From: Fictibacillus norfolkensis
Lineage (GTDB): Bacteria > Bacillota > Bacilli > Bacillales > Fictibacillaceae
NCBI RefSeq assembly: GCF_014836645.1
Contig: NZ_JACSQM010000001.1
Coordinates: forward strand, 806,001-870,000
Length of the DNA: 64,000 nucleotides
Direction: 5' to 3'
The notes under the pieces were generated by a model. That model was not told the origin of the DNA and made no database searches. It was given only the letters and a program-made list of their open reading frames with translations. Made by a program: the position numbers and the translations under genes. Position 1 is the first letter of the stretch. The number at the start of each line of letters is the position of its first letter. Below are positions 50,722-59,999 of the stretch, piece after piece.

Positions 50722-52401
50722 TTAAATAATCTCTTTTTGTTTTTCCGTATTATAGTCACTTTGTAGTTCTTTTAAAATAACATCCATCAGGTAGAATGCG
50801 GAAACCTCACAAATAGAGTTATCATCACCCGCGATATCGTCTGTCGCTGGAATGAGTAATCGCGTATTCGAAACATCTGCTAACGGAGAATCCTGCTGGC
50901 TCGTCACCCCGATTGTTTCGCACCCTAATTTCTTTGCTTGCCTCAGCATCCCAACCACTTCTGAATCATAACCAGAAGCACTAAGTCCGATCACAAGTGT
51001 ATTTTTATCTAATGTGTATGCCGACAATTCCATTTCATACATAGACAAAAAGGTGTCTGCTTTCTTACCAAGTCTCATCAATTTATACTTCATTTGATCG
51101 GCGATAAAAGACAGTTTGTTTCCACCATATAAGTAAATTTGTTCTGCGTTTGCTACTTGTTGTTTTACTTTTTCAACATCTTTTAACTCGTAGAGCGTAT
51201 CAAACTTCTTCAGCATTTTTACATACGTCTCTTTAACACCTGTTAAATGATTACTTTCAGATGGTTCGAAAAGCCTTGTGCTAACAGATGCTTCTTTTGC
51301 CATCAATCGAAGCTTGTTGTAGGAACCAAACTCAAGCTTTTGGCAAAAACGAGTAATCGTCGCTTCTGATACGTCGATCTGTCGCGACAGTTCTGAAATG
51401 GTTCTGTTCGGAAATGACTCTAGATTCGTAATTATATATTTTGCGATCATCTGCTCGCGTTTCGTCAGCTTGTGTCTGTTCGACTCAATCATTGTTGTGA
51501 TGCTCTTAAGCGGCTGCAGAGATTCTTGAAGTAAGAAATGACGTAGAGCTCCAACCATACCAGCATTATTTAAGTTACGGGCGACCTCGATCTTCGTTTT
51601 CGCTAAGATAGCTGGAATCACATCAATTTCGAGCTGTCTCATGATTAAAGGCAGAAGGTACTCCTTTTGAGCCGTAATTCCTCCGCCGATAATAATCGTT
51701 TCCGGATTCATCATATATGCAATCGTCGCGATTCCTTTTGATAGATAATACACAAGACGTTCAATTTCCTCAATGCATATTTCATCACCGTTCTGTGCCA
51801 GTTCAAAAATCTGTTTGCCATCAAGCTCAGACTCCGCTACCTCTTTTCGTTTCGCCACATTTTTTATTAAAACGCGTGTCGAAGCTAATTCTTCAAACTG
51901 ACCGCCTTCGATCGGAATATAACCGATCTCCCCGCCGCTAAAGCTATGGCCCGTGTGAAGTTTGTTGTCTAAAATGTAGCTTCCGCCGATTCCTGTACCA
52001 ATCGTCAGACAGAACAAGCTCTTCGAATCTTTCCCTGTTCCGATCCAAGACTCCGCAAGTCCGGCACAGTTCACATCGTTTTCTACTTCTACAGGCAAGT
52101 TAAAGTGTTTCTCTAGTTCCTGCTTCAACTTGGTTCCTGTGTAGTTTGGAATTAAAGATGAAGCAAACAGAATGACGCCTTCTTTTGAATCCACTTGGCC
52201 AGCCGTGCTGATACAGATTCCACTAATCTCATGCTGCTTCATCAGCTGCTCTCCACATTGCTTCACTTTTTGAACGATTACCGGTCCGCCAAGCTGCGCC
52301 TCTGTTGGCATTTCGAATTTTTCGATAAACGTCCCATCTTCTGAAATAACACCGTATTTAATTAATGTCCCGCCTATGTCAAATGCTACAAACTTTCTCA
52401 T
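50722..52401 (-). CDS. ROK kinase-RpiR transcriptional regulator fusion
   Basis: From the ATG at 52401 the product has 559 residues. Residues 1-290 form a ROK kinase with FDIGGTLIKYG, catalytic Asp109 (VENDVNCAG) and TIGTGIGGS; the zinc motif CxCGxxGCxE is missing (GGEIGYIPIEGGQFEEL instead). Residues about 297-372 are an RpiR-type HTH with SELSRQIDVSEATITRFCQKL, and about 415-545 a SIS sugar-phosphate-binding domain with YLYGGNKLS and GLSASGYDSE. The protein could phosphorylate a sugar and sense the product to control this operon. The gene is the last of an operon with transporter, FAD oxidoreductase and GH38. The upstream ATG at 52416 overlaps the RBS (AAGGTG), so the later ATG is used. Confidence 0.85.
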   Translation of the reverse strand: MRKFVAFDIGGTLIKYGVISEDGTFIEKFEMPTEAQLGGPVIVQKVKQCGEQLMKQHEISGICISTAGQVDSKEGVILFASSLIPNYTGTKLKQELEKHFNLPVEVENDVNCAGLAESWIGTGKDSKSLFCLTIGTGIGGSYILDNKLHTGHSFSGGEIGYIPIEGGQFEELASTRVLIKNVAKRKEVAESELDGKQIFELAQNGDEICIEEIERLVYYLSKGIATIAYMMNPETIIIGGGITAQKEYLLPLIMRQLEIDVIPAILAKTKIEVARNLNNAGMVGALRHFLLQESLQPLKSITTMIESNRHKLTKREQMIAKYIITNLESFPNRTISELSRQIDVSEATITRFCQKLEFGSYNKLRLMAKEASVSTRLFEPSESNHLTGVKETYVKMLKKFDTLYELKDVEKVKQQVANAEQIYLYGGNKLSFIADQMKYKLMRLGKKADTFLSMYEMELSAYTLDKNTLVIGLSASGYDSEVVGMLRQAKKLGCETIGVTSQQDSPLADVSNTRLLIPATDDIAGDDNSICEVSAFYLMDVILKELQSDYNTEKQKEII

Positions 52402-52446
52402 CATGATCACCTTCATTTTCTAAGGACGGAGTATTTGATCCCTTCA

Positions 52447-54996
52447 TTACCGGCCTTTCCTTTTTACACGAATGGTTTTGATTTGTTTAGGGCCAAACGT
52501 AATGGCTGTTTGTTTTGCTGCAGAAACGCTGGCAATGATTTCCCCAGTAAAATCAACTTCATACAGCTCTTCAGGATCAAAACCAAGAATTAATTCTGTG
52601 TCCACATCCTCAAGCGAAGGATTGAACAGACGAATATCAAACGTATTTTCTTCCTTCAACATGAACGAGGAAAAAGCAACCTCTGCTGATGAAAGTTTAA
52701 ATAACTTTTGATCCTCTTTTTTCACATATGATTGCTGAGTCAACACTTTCTGACGCAAGAACTTCCCGTTGTTTAAAGACATGTTGTTCTTGCCAAGAAC
52801 CAATCCGTATTCAAGTTCATACTCACCGAGACATTGTGCACCAGGTGTTTCAAAACCTGGTCCAGCCCCATTTCCACGCGTACGCAGATCACGTCTCGAC
52901 AACCAGCCAACACTTCGGATTATTGTTAAGAAAATGTGGTCTTTACCATTAAAAGAGTCTACCTCATATTCTTGTAAACCGCGGTGAAGAAGCTGATGTT
53001 CATTTGCCATCACTGTGGATTGAGTCGGATATTGATTCATAACGGCTTCTTTGTTTTTCGGCATATCGTATTTCTTATCTCGAAGCGTTTCCCTTTTTAG
53101 CAGGTCAAACGCTGTATCTGCATAGCTAATATCGGCTTTTGAGGTTGAAAATCCAACCTTCAGCTTTTGATCTTTCGCCGTATTGTTTACCTTCGTTTTA
53201 AAATAGATGAACCTTTTCCCTTTATGAAGAGTAATCGTTGTTTTCATCGTATTTGTGGTCTCCGCCTCACTCGGACCTGATCGGTCTTCGTTCAGTGAAG
53301 CAGCCAATTTAATCTCATAATGCACAATGGCTGATTGAAACGTCTCGCCCTTAAGAATATCTGATACCCCAGTAATAACGGCTTTACTCGTTTTATCTTT
53401 CAGTGGCGGTGAATAGTTGTACGTGTCTCCAGCATCGAGAGAAGAAGTGAAGTGATGCTGATCATCATGTGTCACGCCTGTTTCTAGATCAGTGATTGAT
53501 AAGCTGTCCTCGTTCCATTCTACTTTGTAAAAATCATTTTGAATGAACGGTAACTCACGGCTTTCCAAAACTTCGGATTCATTTTTTACAGTGTCGATTC
53601 GTAGAGCCTTTATTTCAGCTCCATCAAACGGCATCGAAAAGCTAATATCATAAATCACATAAACTCCATAATGCGGCTCAGCTAGGATATGATGAATAAA
53701 TTCTTCCCGACGTTCTCTTTTCAACACGTCAAACGAAATCTCCTCTTCGTTATGAAACAGTTTGATCGAACCTTTGTCTAGTGGAGCTGGTATACGGATC
53801 GTTGCTGTTACAGGATAACGTGAAGCAATAGGTGTGTTGTTGACTACATATAAGTAGCCATTATCTATTGAATTGTCAAGATACTCAAACGGAAATTGAT
53901 CGTGAAGAGTATCTTTTGAAAAGCGACTGATCGCGCTTAAGACTTTTTGTGTTCGTGTCTCCATCTCATCATGAACCGCATCCACACTGCATCCGCAGAT
54001 ACTATCATGAGGCTGGTTTTGTAAAATCAGCTTCCACACATACTCCATGAACTTTGCAGAATCGGAACGACCATTTGTCCAAACGTTTAAGGCTTCCATG
54101 ATTCCGACTGCTTGATCTTCGCATATTTGGTTCTGATTTTTTAAATACGATCTCGTGGAATACACACCAGGTAGAATGAAAATCTTTGATGGATCGCGTT
54201 GTTCCCCCGAGATCGTTGCCTCTGGTTCCACTCCGGCGAAGAAGTTCACATACTCCGACATTAACGTTTGTTTAAAAGCGATATCGGGCATTTCCTCACT
54301 CAAATGCTTCACTCTTTCATTCACATCTGAGCTCGTAAATGTATGGTCCGCTCCGTTCATGATTAAAGCATGGCCAGAAGTCAAATAAGGAGCATTTCCT
54401 TCAAGATAGGTTTTCGTCTTCTCTACAAAATCCTTAGATTTAAGGAACGTTTGATAATACCCTTCAAATAGTGGCAAGACAATCGTAAATACCTTCGTTC
54501 CGTCTGCACCTTCCCACATGTTTTCAAAACGGTCTGATATGGCACCGCGGAAAATGAGAGCAGAATCGATTCCGTAATGGCGTAAAATTTGCGGCATCTG
54601 ACTGATGTGTCCGAACGTATCTGGCAAATATCCGATGTTGTACGGTGAACCAAGTTTCTTTGCAGTGGTTGATCCGATCTCCAAATTCTTAATCATGGAC
54701 TCACCTGAAACGAGAAACTCATCCGCTAGCAGATACCATGGACCAACCTCTATTTTTCCTTCTTTTATAAAAGTAAGAAGGCGTGCATACTCTTCATCAC
54801 TTACAATTTCTTGATAATCATCTAAAACGATCGTCTGACCGTCTAAAAAGAAGTTATCGATCTTCCCATCAACCAATAGCTCCTGGGTATAGCGGAGACC
54901 GTTACGAAGTCTGAAACGAAACTCTTCAAACGTCTCGTACCATTCACGGTCCCAATGCGTATGATTCAATATGTTTACTGTCTGTATGTTCTTCAT
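52447..54996 (-). CDS. Glycoside hydrolase family 38 alpha-mannosidase (MngB-like)
   Basis: The 849-residue product has the GH38 N-terminal domain with metal ligands His14 and Asp16 (NHTHWDREWY), nucleophile Asp126 (YLPDTFGH), NGADHT and QPHDSICGCSVD, followed by a three-helix bundle (about 270-380) and C-terminal beta-sandwich domains. The length and HTHWDREWY variant resemble E. coli MngB (2-O-mannosyl-glycerate hydrolase) and Gram-positive cytosolic alpha-mannosidases. There is no signal peptide. Its ATG directly follows the TAA of the FAD oxidoreductase gene (TAAATG), so the two are translationally coupled. Substrate is probably an imported alpha-mannoside; linkage is unknown. Confidence 0.9.
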   Translation of the reverse strand: MKNIQTVNILNHTHWDREWYETFEEFRFRLRNGLRYTQELLVDGKIDNFFLDGQTIVLDDYQEIVSDEEYARLLTFIKEGKIEVGPWYLLADEFLVSGESMIKNLEIGSTTAKKLGSPYNIGYLPDTFGHISQMPQILRHYGIDSALIFRGAISDRFENMWEGADGTKVFTIVLPLFEGYYQTFLKSKDFVEKTKTYLEGNAPYLTSGHALIMNGADHTFTSSDVNERVKHLSEEMPDIAFKQTLMSEYVNFFAGVEPEATISGEQRDPSKIFILPGVYSTRSYLKNQNQICEDQAVGIMEALNVWTNGRSDSAKFMEYVWKLILQNQPHDSICGCSVDAVHDEMETRTQKVLSAISRFSKDTLHDQFPFEYLDNSIDNGYLYVVNNTPIASRYPVTATIRIPAPLDKGSIKLFHNEEEISFDVLKRERREEFIHHILAEPHYGVYVIYDISFSMPFDGAEIKALRIDTVKNESEVLESRELPFIQNDFYKVEWNEDSLSITDLETGVTHDDQHHFTSSLDAGDTYNYSPPLKDKTSKAVITGVSDILKGETFQSAIVHYEIKLAASLNEDRSGPSEAETTNTMKTTITLHKGKRFIYFKTKVNNTAKDQKLKVGFSTSKADISYADTAFDLLKRETLRDKKYDMPKNKEAVMNQYPTQSTVMANEHQLLHRGLQEYEVDSFNGKDHIFLTIIRSVGWLSRRDLRTRGNGAGPGFETPGAQCLGEYELEYGLVLGKNNMSLNNGKFLRQKVLTQQSYVKKEDQKLFKLSSAEVAFSSFMLKEENTFDIRLFNPSLEDVDTELILGFDPEELYEVDFTGEIIASVSAAKQTAITFGPKQIKTIRVKRKGR

Positions 54997-56352
54997 TTAA
55001 AACTCCTCCACCATTTGAAGCTGTTGTTTCAGATGTGCACCGTTCAATGTATTTAACGCAATGTTGTTTTTAATCGAATACGCACAAGCCATTCCTGCCG
55101 CTTGCCCCATATCACGAACAGTTGGCTGAATGCGAAGAGAGGCTTGCATCAGAAACGTGCTAGATATGTGTCGGCCTACAACAACTAAATTTTCCACTTC
55201 AAACGTGATAAGTGAACGGTAAGGAATCTCGTAATATTCTCCGCGAGAGAATTTCGCTTCATTTACCGATTCTTTTGTAACGCTATGAACATCAATGTAC
55301 CAGTCGCCTCGAGCAATTCCGTCTTGGAACCGAGCCCGGTCAACATAGTCCTGTTCAGTGAGCACATATTGACCAACGATGCGGTATGATTCACGAATAC
55401 CAAGCTGATTCGCTTCTTTTAATAGAAATGCGTTCTGGAATCCCGGAATGTATTTTGGTAAAAAAGTTGCGAGCCTTCGAATCATTTGCCTTCCTTTTAC
55501 AACAGCCTCTGAACGAAGCTTCGGATCTGTTGTATTCGTGATGCCCGGAATATGCGGGCAGTTGAATGACATGACCGTTGGTTTTCCAGGTTGGGTAAAG
55601 GCTTGGAAATACCGCAGATCATCTTCAATTAAGTCACCGTTTGCGAGTGCTTCTCGGAAGTAAGGCTCCAGCGCGTGCCCTTTACCAGGTACCATGGCAA
55701 TCTCAAAAAAGTCAGGATTCTCGATCTTACAAAATGTCTCGTTCTGAGAGAGGATAAACGTCCTCAGCGTTGGAATATCTATCCCGCCCATTTCAAAACG
55801 GAATGAGATCTGTTGATTTTGTCCGTCATTATTGCCACTTTCAACACGGACACCTGCTGAACGAGAAAGAACGGCATCTGCTGTAGCATCAACGAACGTT
55901 TTTCCTGAAATCGCAACAAGACCATTGCATGTGTTTACGATAATATGTGTGATCTTCCGGTCTTCCCTGACGCAATCTATAAAATTCGCATCATACAGAA
56001 TGCTGCCTCCACGTTCTGTAATCAACAGTTCGAGCACATAACTTAAAGACTCAACGTTAAACCAGCTGCAAGCTGTTGTTCCATCGTTCGTTTCCACATT
56101 TTCTTTATTTAAGCGCTCGGTAATCAAACCGTTAATGCGCTGTGTTTTCACATGTGTCGGCATCATAGGAGAAACAAGGGAATTCGTTTGAGTTCCTCCG
56201 AGTGAAATGTTTTTTTCTACGACTAATATAGAGAGATTTTCTTCTAATGCAGAGATTGCTGTAGCAGCTCCACCCGTACCGCCGCCGACCACAACACAAT
56301 CCACATCATAAATGACAGGTATTTCTCTTCCCCAAAAAGATAAGGTACTCAA
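54997..56352 (-). CDS. FAD-dependent oxidoreductase (PF12831 type)
   Basis: The 451-residue product has a Rossmann FAD motif VVVGGGTGGAATAISA (about 21-36) followed by VVEKNISLGGTQTNSL, and an internal FVDATADAVLSR motif with C-terminal GQAAGMACAYSI, all typical of the FAD_oxidored family near thiamine/fumarate-reductase-like flavoproteins. It has no signal peptide. It sits between transporter permeases and GH38, with no spacing to GH38. Oxidising a sugar hydroxyl to help cleave or remodel a glycoside is one possibility; the acceptor and substrate are unknown. RBS AGAGGTG precedes the ATG. Confidence 0.82.
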   Translation of the reverse strand: MSTLSFWGREIPVIYDVDCVVVGGGTGGAATAISALEENLSILVVEKNISLGGTQTNSLVSPMMPTHVKTQRINGLITERLNKENVETNDGTTACSWFNVESLSYVLELLITERGGSILYDANFIDCVREDRKITHIIVNTCNGLVAISGKTFVDATADAVLSRSAGVRVESGNNDGQNQQISFRFEMGGIDIPTLRTFILSQNETFCKIENPDFFEIAMVPGKGHALEPYFREALANGDLIEDDLRYFQAFTQPGKPTVMSFNCPHIPGITNTTDPKLRSEAVVKGRQMIRRLATFLPKYIPGFQNAFLLKEANQLGIRESYRIVGQYVLTEQDYVDRARFQDGIARGDWYIDVHSVTKESVNEAKFSRGEYYEIPYRSLITFEVENLVVVGRHISSTFLMQASLRIQPTVRDMGQAAGMACAYSIKNNIALNTLNGAHLKQQLQMVEEF

Positions 56353-56388
56353 ATGAATTCACCTCTTAAAAATATTGTGTGTGACGAT

Positions 56389-57210
56389 TTATCCTTTTAC
56401 CGCTCCGTCTGTTGCACCTGAAATAAAGTACTTTTGCAGCCAAATAAAGATTAATAAAGTAGGAATTGTCGTTAAGATGGATGCTGCTGAGATTAATTTT
56501 AAGTTGGATCCGTCAAAGTTCTGTGAAAGCTGTGCAAGACCAATGGATAATGTGTACATACTGCTTTCTGTTGAGTTAAGCAACGGCCATAAGTAATCGC
56601 CCCACGTACCCATGAATGTGAAGATCGCTAGAGTTACAAGTGTTGGCTTCACAAGTGGCAATACGACGAGATACCAGACTTTAAAGCGGTTTGCACCGTC
56701 TAAGTAAGCCGATTCTTCCAGTTCTTTTGGTATACGCAGATAAGCTTGGCGCATTAAAAAGATTCCGAACGCTGTTGAAACCTGCATCACAACAAGACCG
56801 ATATGTGTGTTTCTTAGTCCAAGTTCTCCTGCTAGCTGAAAAAGTGGAGCCATGTATAGCTGAAACGGAACCATCATCGTTGAGATGATGAGCGCAAGAA
56901 CAACACTTCGACCTCTAAAGTCCATTCGTGCGAGTGGATATGCCGCTAGGCTGCAGAACAATAAGTTTAGAGGGATCGCGATTGCAGTAATAATCGCTGT
57001 ATTCATAAAGTAAAGTCCAAAGTTCGCTTTTTCAAAGGCCGTTACGAAGTTTGAGAGTGTTGGGTCTTTTGGAAGAAGACTTGTGTAGATTCCTTCACTT
57101 CCAGATTTCATTGCCATAAATAATGTGATCAGAAACGGTCCGACCGTTAATACGGTGATTAATAACATTACGACATAGAGCCATATCTTACTGTTTTGTT
57201 TTGATTTCAT
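56389..57210 (-). CDS. CUT1 sugar ABC transporter permease (MalG-type), mannoside operon
   Basis: The 273-residue product has six membrane helices and the EAA loop LEESAYLDGANRFKVWYLVVLP. It ends with QKYFISGATDGAVKG, the usual MalG-type C terminus. It starts 18 nt after the MalF-type gene and is followed by the FAD oxidoreductase gene after 36 nt. It works with the adjacent permease and solute-binding protein to import an oligosaccharide that the downstream GH38 probably cleaves. Confidence 0.92.
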   Translation of the reverse strand: MKSKQNSKIWLYVVMLLITVLTVGPFLITLFMAMKSGSEGIYTSLLPKDPTLSNFVTAFEKANFGLYFMNTAIITAIAIPLNLLFCSLAAYPLARMDFRGRSVVLALIISTMMVPFQLYMAPLFQLAGELGLRNTHIGLVVMQVSTAFGIFLMRQAYLRIPKELEESAYLDGANRFKVWYLVVLPLVKPTLVTLAIFTFMGTWGDYLWPLLNSTESSMYTLSIGLAQLSQNFDGSNLKLISAASILTTIPTLLIFIWLQKYFISGATDGAVKG

Positions 57211-57228
57211 GGATTTCCCCCCAATCTA

Positions 57229-58173
57229 TTAAACACGCAGATCGTCTTCGCGTTTACTTGTTAACTTCATCTGTAAGAGTGATGCGGCTATCGCAAGTAC
57301 GAGTAACACGATACCTGCAGCAGAAGCGATGCTTACGTCAAGACTCATAAATTTGTTATAGATGTACATAACAAGCGTCGTTGTCGCACCTGATGGACCA
57401 CCGCCTGTTGTTAATGCGATCTCTTCAAAGACTTTCATTCCGGCAATGATCGTCATAACCGATACGAGTGTAATAGACGGCGTTAGCATAGGAATTGTAA
57501 TCTTCGTAAACTGCTTCCAAACAGATGCTCCATCAATACTTGCAGACTCATATACGTCCTTTGGAATCGATTGCAGACCAGCTAAATAAATGATCATATA
57601 ATAGCCAAGTCCTTTCCAAACGGTGATGGCTGCTACGGCTGTTAGTGCGGTTGATGATTGAACCAGTAGATTGGTAGGACCATCGAACACGCCTAGTTTT
57701 ACTAAAAACTCAGAGATAATTCCGCTTTGTGAATAAAGCATCTTCCACATGAGCGCAGCTACTACCATTGGTGTGATAACCGGTAGATAGTAGAGTACGC
57801 GGAACGTGCCAGCTCCTCTTATTCTTTGGTTTACAAGGACTGCTAAAATCATTGGTAAAAAGACGTTTAATGGCAAGACGATCACGAGGAACGTCAGCGT
57901 GTTGACTAATGCAACCCAGAAATACTTATCTGCAAACATCTCTTTAAAGTTATCTAGACCAACATATTCTCCAGTACCCGCAATGATTTTATAATCCAGA
58001 AAACTCCACTTGAACGCTTCTAGAATCGGATACACTAAAAACGTAGCTAGAATCACGATAGCTGGCAGTAAAAACAGCCATGGCGTAAGGAACTTCATGC
58101 TAAACTTTTTCTTCTTTTTTGTAGTTGTAATTTTTGTTTTTACATTTGGCAAAACAACAGGTTCTCTGTTCAT
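57229..58173 (-). CDS. CUT1 sugar ABC transporter permease (MalF-type), mannoside operon
   Basis: The 314-residue product has a basic N-terminal tail (TKKKKKFSMKF), six membrane helices and the EAA loop VYESASIDGASVWKQFTKITIP. It is the second gene of the operon, 68 nt after the solute-binding protein. RBS GGGGGG lies before the ATG at 58173. No ATPase accompanies it, as for the other CUT1 systems here. Confidence 0.92.
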   Translation of the reverse strand: MNREPVVLPNVKTKITTTKKKKKFSMKFLTPWLFLLPAIVILATFLVYPILEAFKWSFLDYKIIAGTGEYVGLDNFKEMFADKYFWVALVNTLTFLVIVLPLNVFLPMILAVLVNQRIRGAGTFRVLYYLPVITPMVVAALMWKMLYSQSGIISEFLVKLGVFDGPTNLLVQSSTALTAVAAITVWKGLGYYMIIYLAGLQSIPKDVYESASIDGASVWKQFTKITIPMLTPSITLVSVMTIIAGMKVFEEIALTTGGGPSGATTTLVMYIYNKFMSLDVSIASAAGIVLLVLAIAASLLQMKLTSKREDDLRV

Positions 58174-58241
58174 GTTAGAACCCCCCTTTTAAAAAGTAGA
58201 GACTAGGCTTTTTTTAAAAGCTAGTCTCTTCATCTACTACA

Positions 58242-59570
58242 TTAGAATGTTACTTTTTCATCTGATTTTTCAAATGCTTTGTTCCACTCAGAAGCAAGTT
58301 CTTTTAACGCTTCTTTCGGAGTTAATTTACCTTGTAAGTTTTGGATGAAGATGTTCTTTGTTGCTGTACGCAGGTCAGCACTGTTTTCCGTTGGAGGAAT
58401 AAGTACTTCAGCGCGGCTTAAAGACTTAGAAGCTTCTAACATACCAAATGCTTTTGGAGAATCTCCTGGATTCTTGAAGTAGTCATCTTCTAAAGATTTC
58501 TTTGTAGCTGGAAGAACGGTACCTGCTGTTTTAGCAAATTCTAATTGGTTTTCAGCATTTGATACATACTCTGCAAGAGCTACGGCAGCATCTTCGTTCT
58601 TTGTTTTTGCTGGAACCGCAAAGTTCATAACCGCTACGTTCACTGGTGCATCATCTGCGTTCAACGGCTGTCCTGCTTTAGAAGCTTTGTACACGTCAGG
58701 AGCTCCTGACTCGATCGGTCCTAGGAAAGTTACGCCGCCTTCAAGCATAGAAACGTTTCCTGCCATGTAAAGCTCTTGACCTGTTTTAATCGAGCCTTCC
58801 GCTGCTTCTTGCGGAATGATTCCTTCTTTATACATCTTCTGAGTTGCCTCAAAGAATTCTAATAGATCTTTGTTATCTGCAAACTTTGCTTTACCATCTT
58901 CAACGATAGGAGTTCCGTTCGCGATTGAAACCATTTTTTCCATGATCGTGTTTCCGTCATTGATAACCGGGAAGTATGATGGTTTACCCGTTGCGTCTTT
59001 TACTTTTTTCGCAGCTTCATAAAGTCCCTTTGTATCGGTAGGAAGCTCTGAAACGCCTGCTTTCGAGAAAGCGTCGTTGTTATACCAAGAAACAGTTGTT
59101 GTTAAGTACCATGGCAAAGCATATAGCTTATCGTCATACATTCCCGACTCGTATGGTCCTTCTACAAAAGAGTCCTTCGTCTCGTCGCTCACCGCATCTG
59201 TAAGGTCTAATAGTCCGCCTTGAGCAGCAATATTAGACATATAATGAGGATTTAAGTTAACAACATCAGGAACATCGTCACCTGTAAGCGATGTTAACAC
59301 TTTTTGCTCCATCTCATTTTGAGGAACGTCTTCAATCACAACATCAAGTTTCGGATGAAGCTTTTCGAAGTCTTTTTCGATATTTTTGAAGTAGGTGTCA
59401 AATGGCTCACCTGCTAATGACGCTGTCCAAAGTGTAACTTCTCCGGAAAGCTCTCCATCTTTAGCAGACCCTTTCGCCTTATCATCCTCTCCGTTGCTGC
59501 ACGCGATCAAACTTAGTGACAATGCTGCTGCTAGTGAACCAGAGACCAATGTTTTTGTACGTTTCTTCAC
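58242..59570 (-). CDS. CUT1 solute-binding lipoprotein, mannoside operon
   Basis: The 442-residue product has a lipoprotein signal with SLIAC (Cys24) and a family 1 solute-binding domain: VTLWTASLAGEPFDTYFKNI, DVVNLNPHYMSN, YALPWYLTTTVSWYN and NVSMLEGG. The start is GTG 59570, about 10 nt after GAGGGGG; the nearby ATG at 59577 is out of frame. It is the first gene of a six-gene operon (binding protein, two permeases, FAD oxidoreductase, GH38, ROK-RpiR). The promoter has a 17-nt spacer and a downstream cre box, so it is under catabolite repression. Confidence 0.92.
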   Translation of the reverse strand: MKKRTKTLVSGSLAAALSLSLIACSNGEDDKAKGSAKDGELSGEVTLWTASLAGEPFDTYFKNIEKDFEKLHPKLDVVIEDVPQNEMEQKVLTSLTGDDVPDVVNLNPHYMSNIAAQGGLLDLTDAVSDETKDSFVEGPYESGMYDDKLYALPWYLTTTVSWYNNDAFSKAGVSELPTDTKGLYEAAKKVKDATGKPSYFPVINDGNTIMEKMVSIANGTPIVEDGKAKFADNKDLLEFFEATQKMYKEGIIPQEAAEGSIKTGQELYMAGNVSMLEGGVTFLGPIESGAPDVYKASKAGQPLNADDAPVNVAVMNFAVPAKTKNEDAAVALAEYVSNAENQLEFAKTAGTVLPATKKSLEDDYFKNPGDSPKAFGMLEASKSLSRAEVLIPPTENSADLRTATKNIFIQNLQGKLTPKEALKELASEWNKAFEKSDEKVTF

Positions 59571-59597
59571 TTTTCATTTCCCCCTCAGAAACATTTT

Positions 59598-59611
59598 GGT
59601 AAGCGTTTTCT
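59598..59611. promoter_or_regulatory. CcpA cre box of the mannoside operon
   Basis: GGTAAGCGTTTTCT matches TGWAANCGNTNWCA at 12 of 14 positions and lies just after the predicted start, a roadblock position. Confidence 0.6.
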
Positions 59612-59621
59612 TGATAACTCA

Positions 59622-59650
59622 ATTATAAAAGTAAGATTAAGAGATTTCAA
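59622..59650 (-). promoter_or_regulatory. Sigma-A promoter of the mannoside operon
   Basis: On the minus strand TTGAAA (59650-59645), a 17-nt spacer and TATAAT (59627-59622); predicted start near 59615. Confidence 0.75.
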
Positions 59651-59745
59651 TCCATTTTAAAAATAATTTTCATTTTATATTAATTGCTGAAAATTAATTT
59701 CTTTCCTTACTGACTAGACGTATGAATGGACCGTGAACGTAAACA

Positions 59746-59894
59746 TTTTACGGTACGTGATTTTATATTTGTTACACGTTCGCTCAATTTATAGGTGGTT
59801 TCACTCCAACTAGTTTGGGTTTCGCTCAAAAATACATATGTTTCACTCCAACATGGTTAAGTTTCCCTCCGTAGGATCATCATTTCACTCCGTA
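59746..59894 (+). repeat. 21-nt repeat element, copy 4 (type B)
   Basis: The head ACGGTACGTG...TTACACG (59746-59778) is followed by six units spaced exactly 21 nt, consensus TTCRCTCCAAC plus variable bases. It lies between the mannoside operon promoter and the terminator of the GHL10 gene, in a 429-nt gap. On the minus strand the units proximal to the head are open as heptads (LSETQTS, WSETTYK), but the distal units contain stop codons. Confidence 0.82.
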
Positions 59895-59903
59895 CCAAAC
59901 TAA

Positions 59904-59955
59904 AATAAAAAAGCTGACAACAATAGGTCATTAGATGTACCTTTTGAGCCAGCGT
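59904..59955 (-). terminator. Probable terminator of the GHL10 gene
   Basis: On the minus strand GCTGGC pairs with GTCAGC around an inner AGGT...ACCT hairpin and is followed by TTTTTTATTTT, about 45 nt past the stop codon. The stem is imperfect. Confidence 0.6.
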
Positions 59956-59999
59956 TTTATGTTTTTTTAATAAAAATCCAATTATTAAGTAAAGTGAAA

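Noticed and set aside
58750..58759. GAAACGTTTC operator-like palindrome inside the solute-binding gene
   Set aside because: Internal to a coding sequence and without the TCG/CGA flanks; probably chance.
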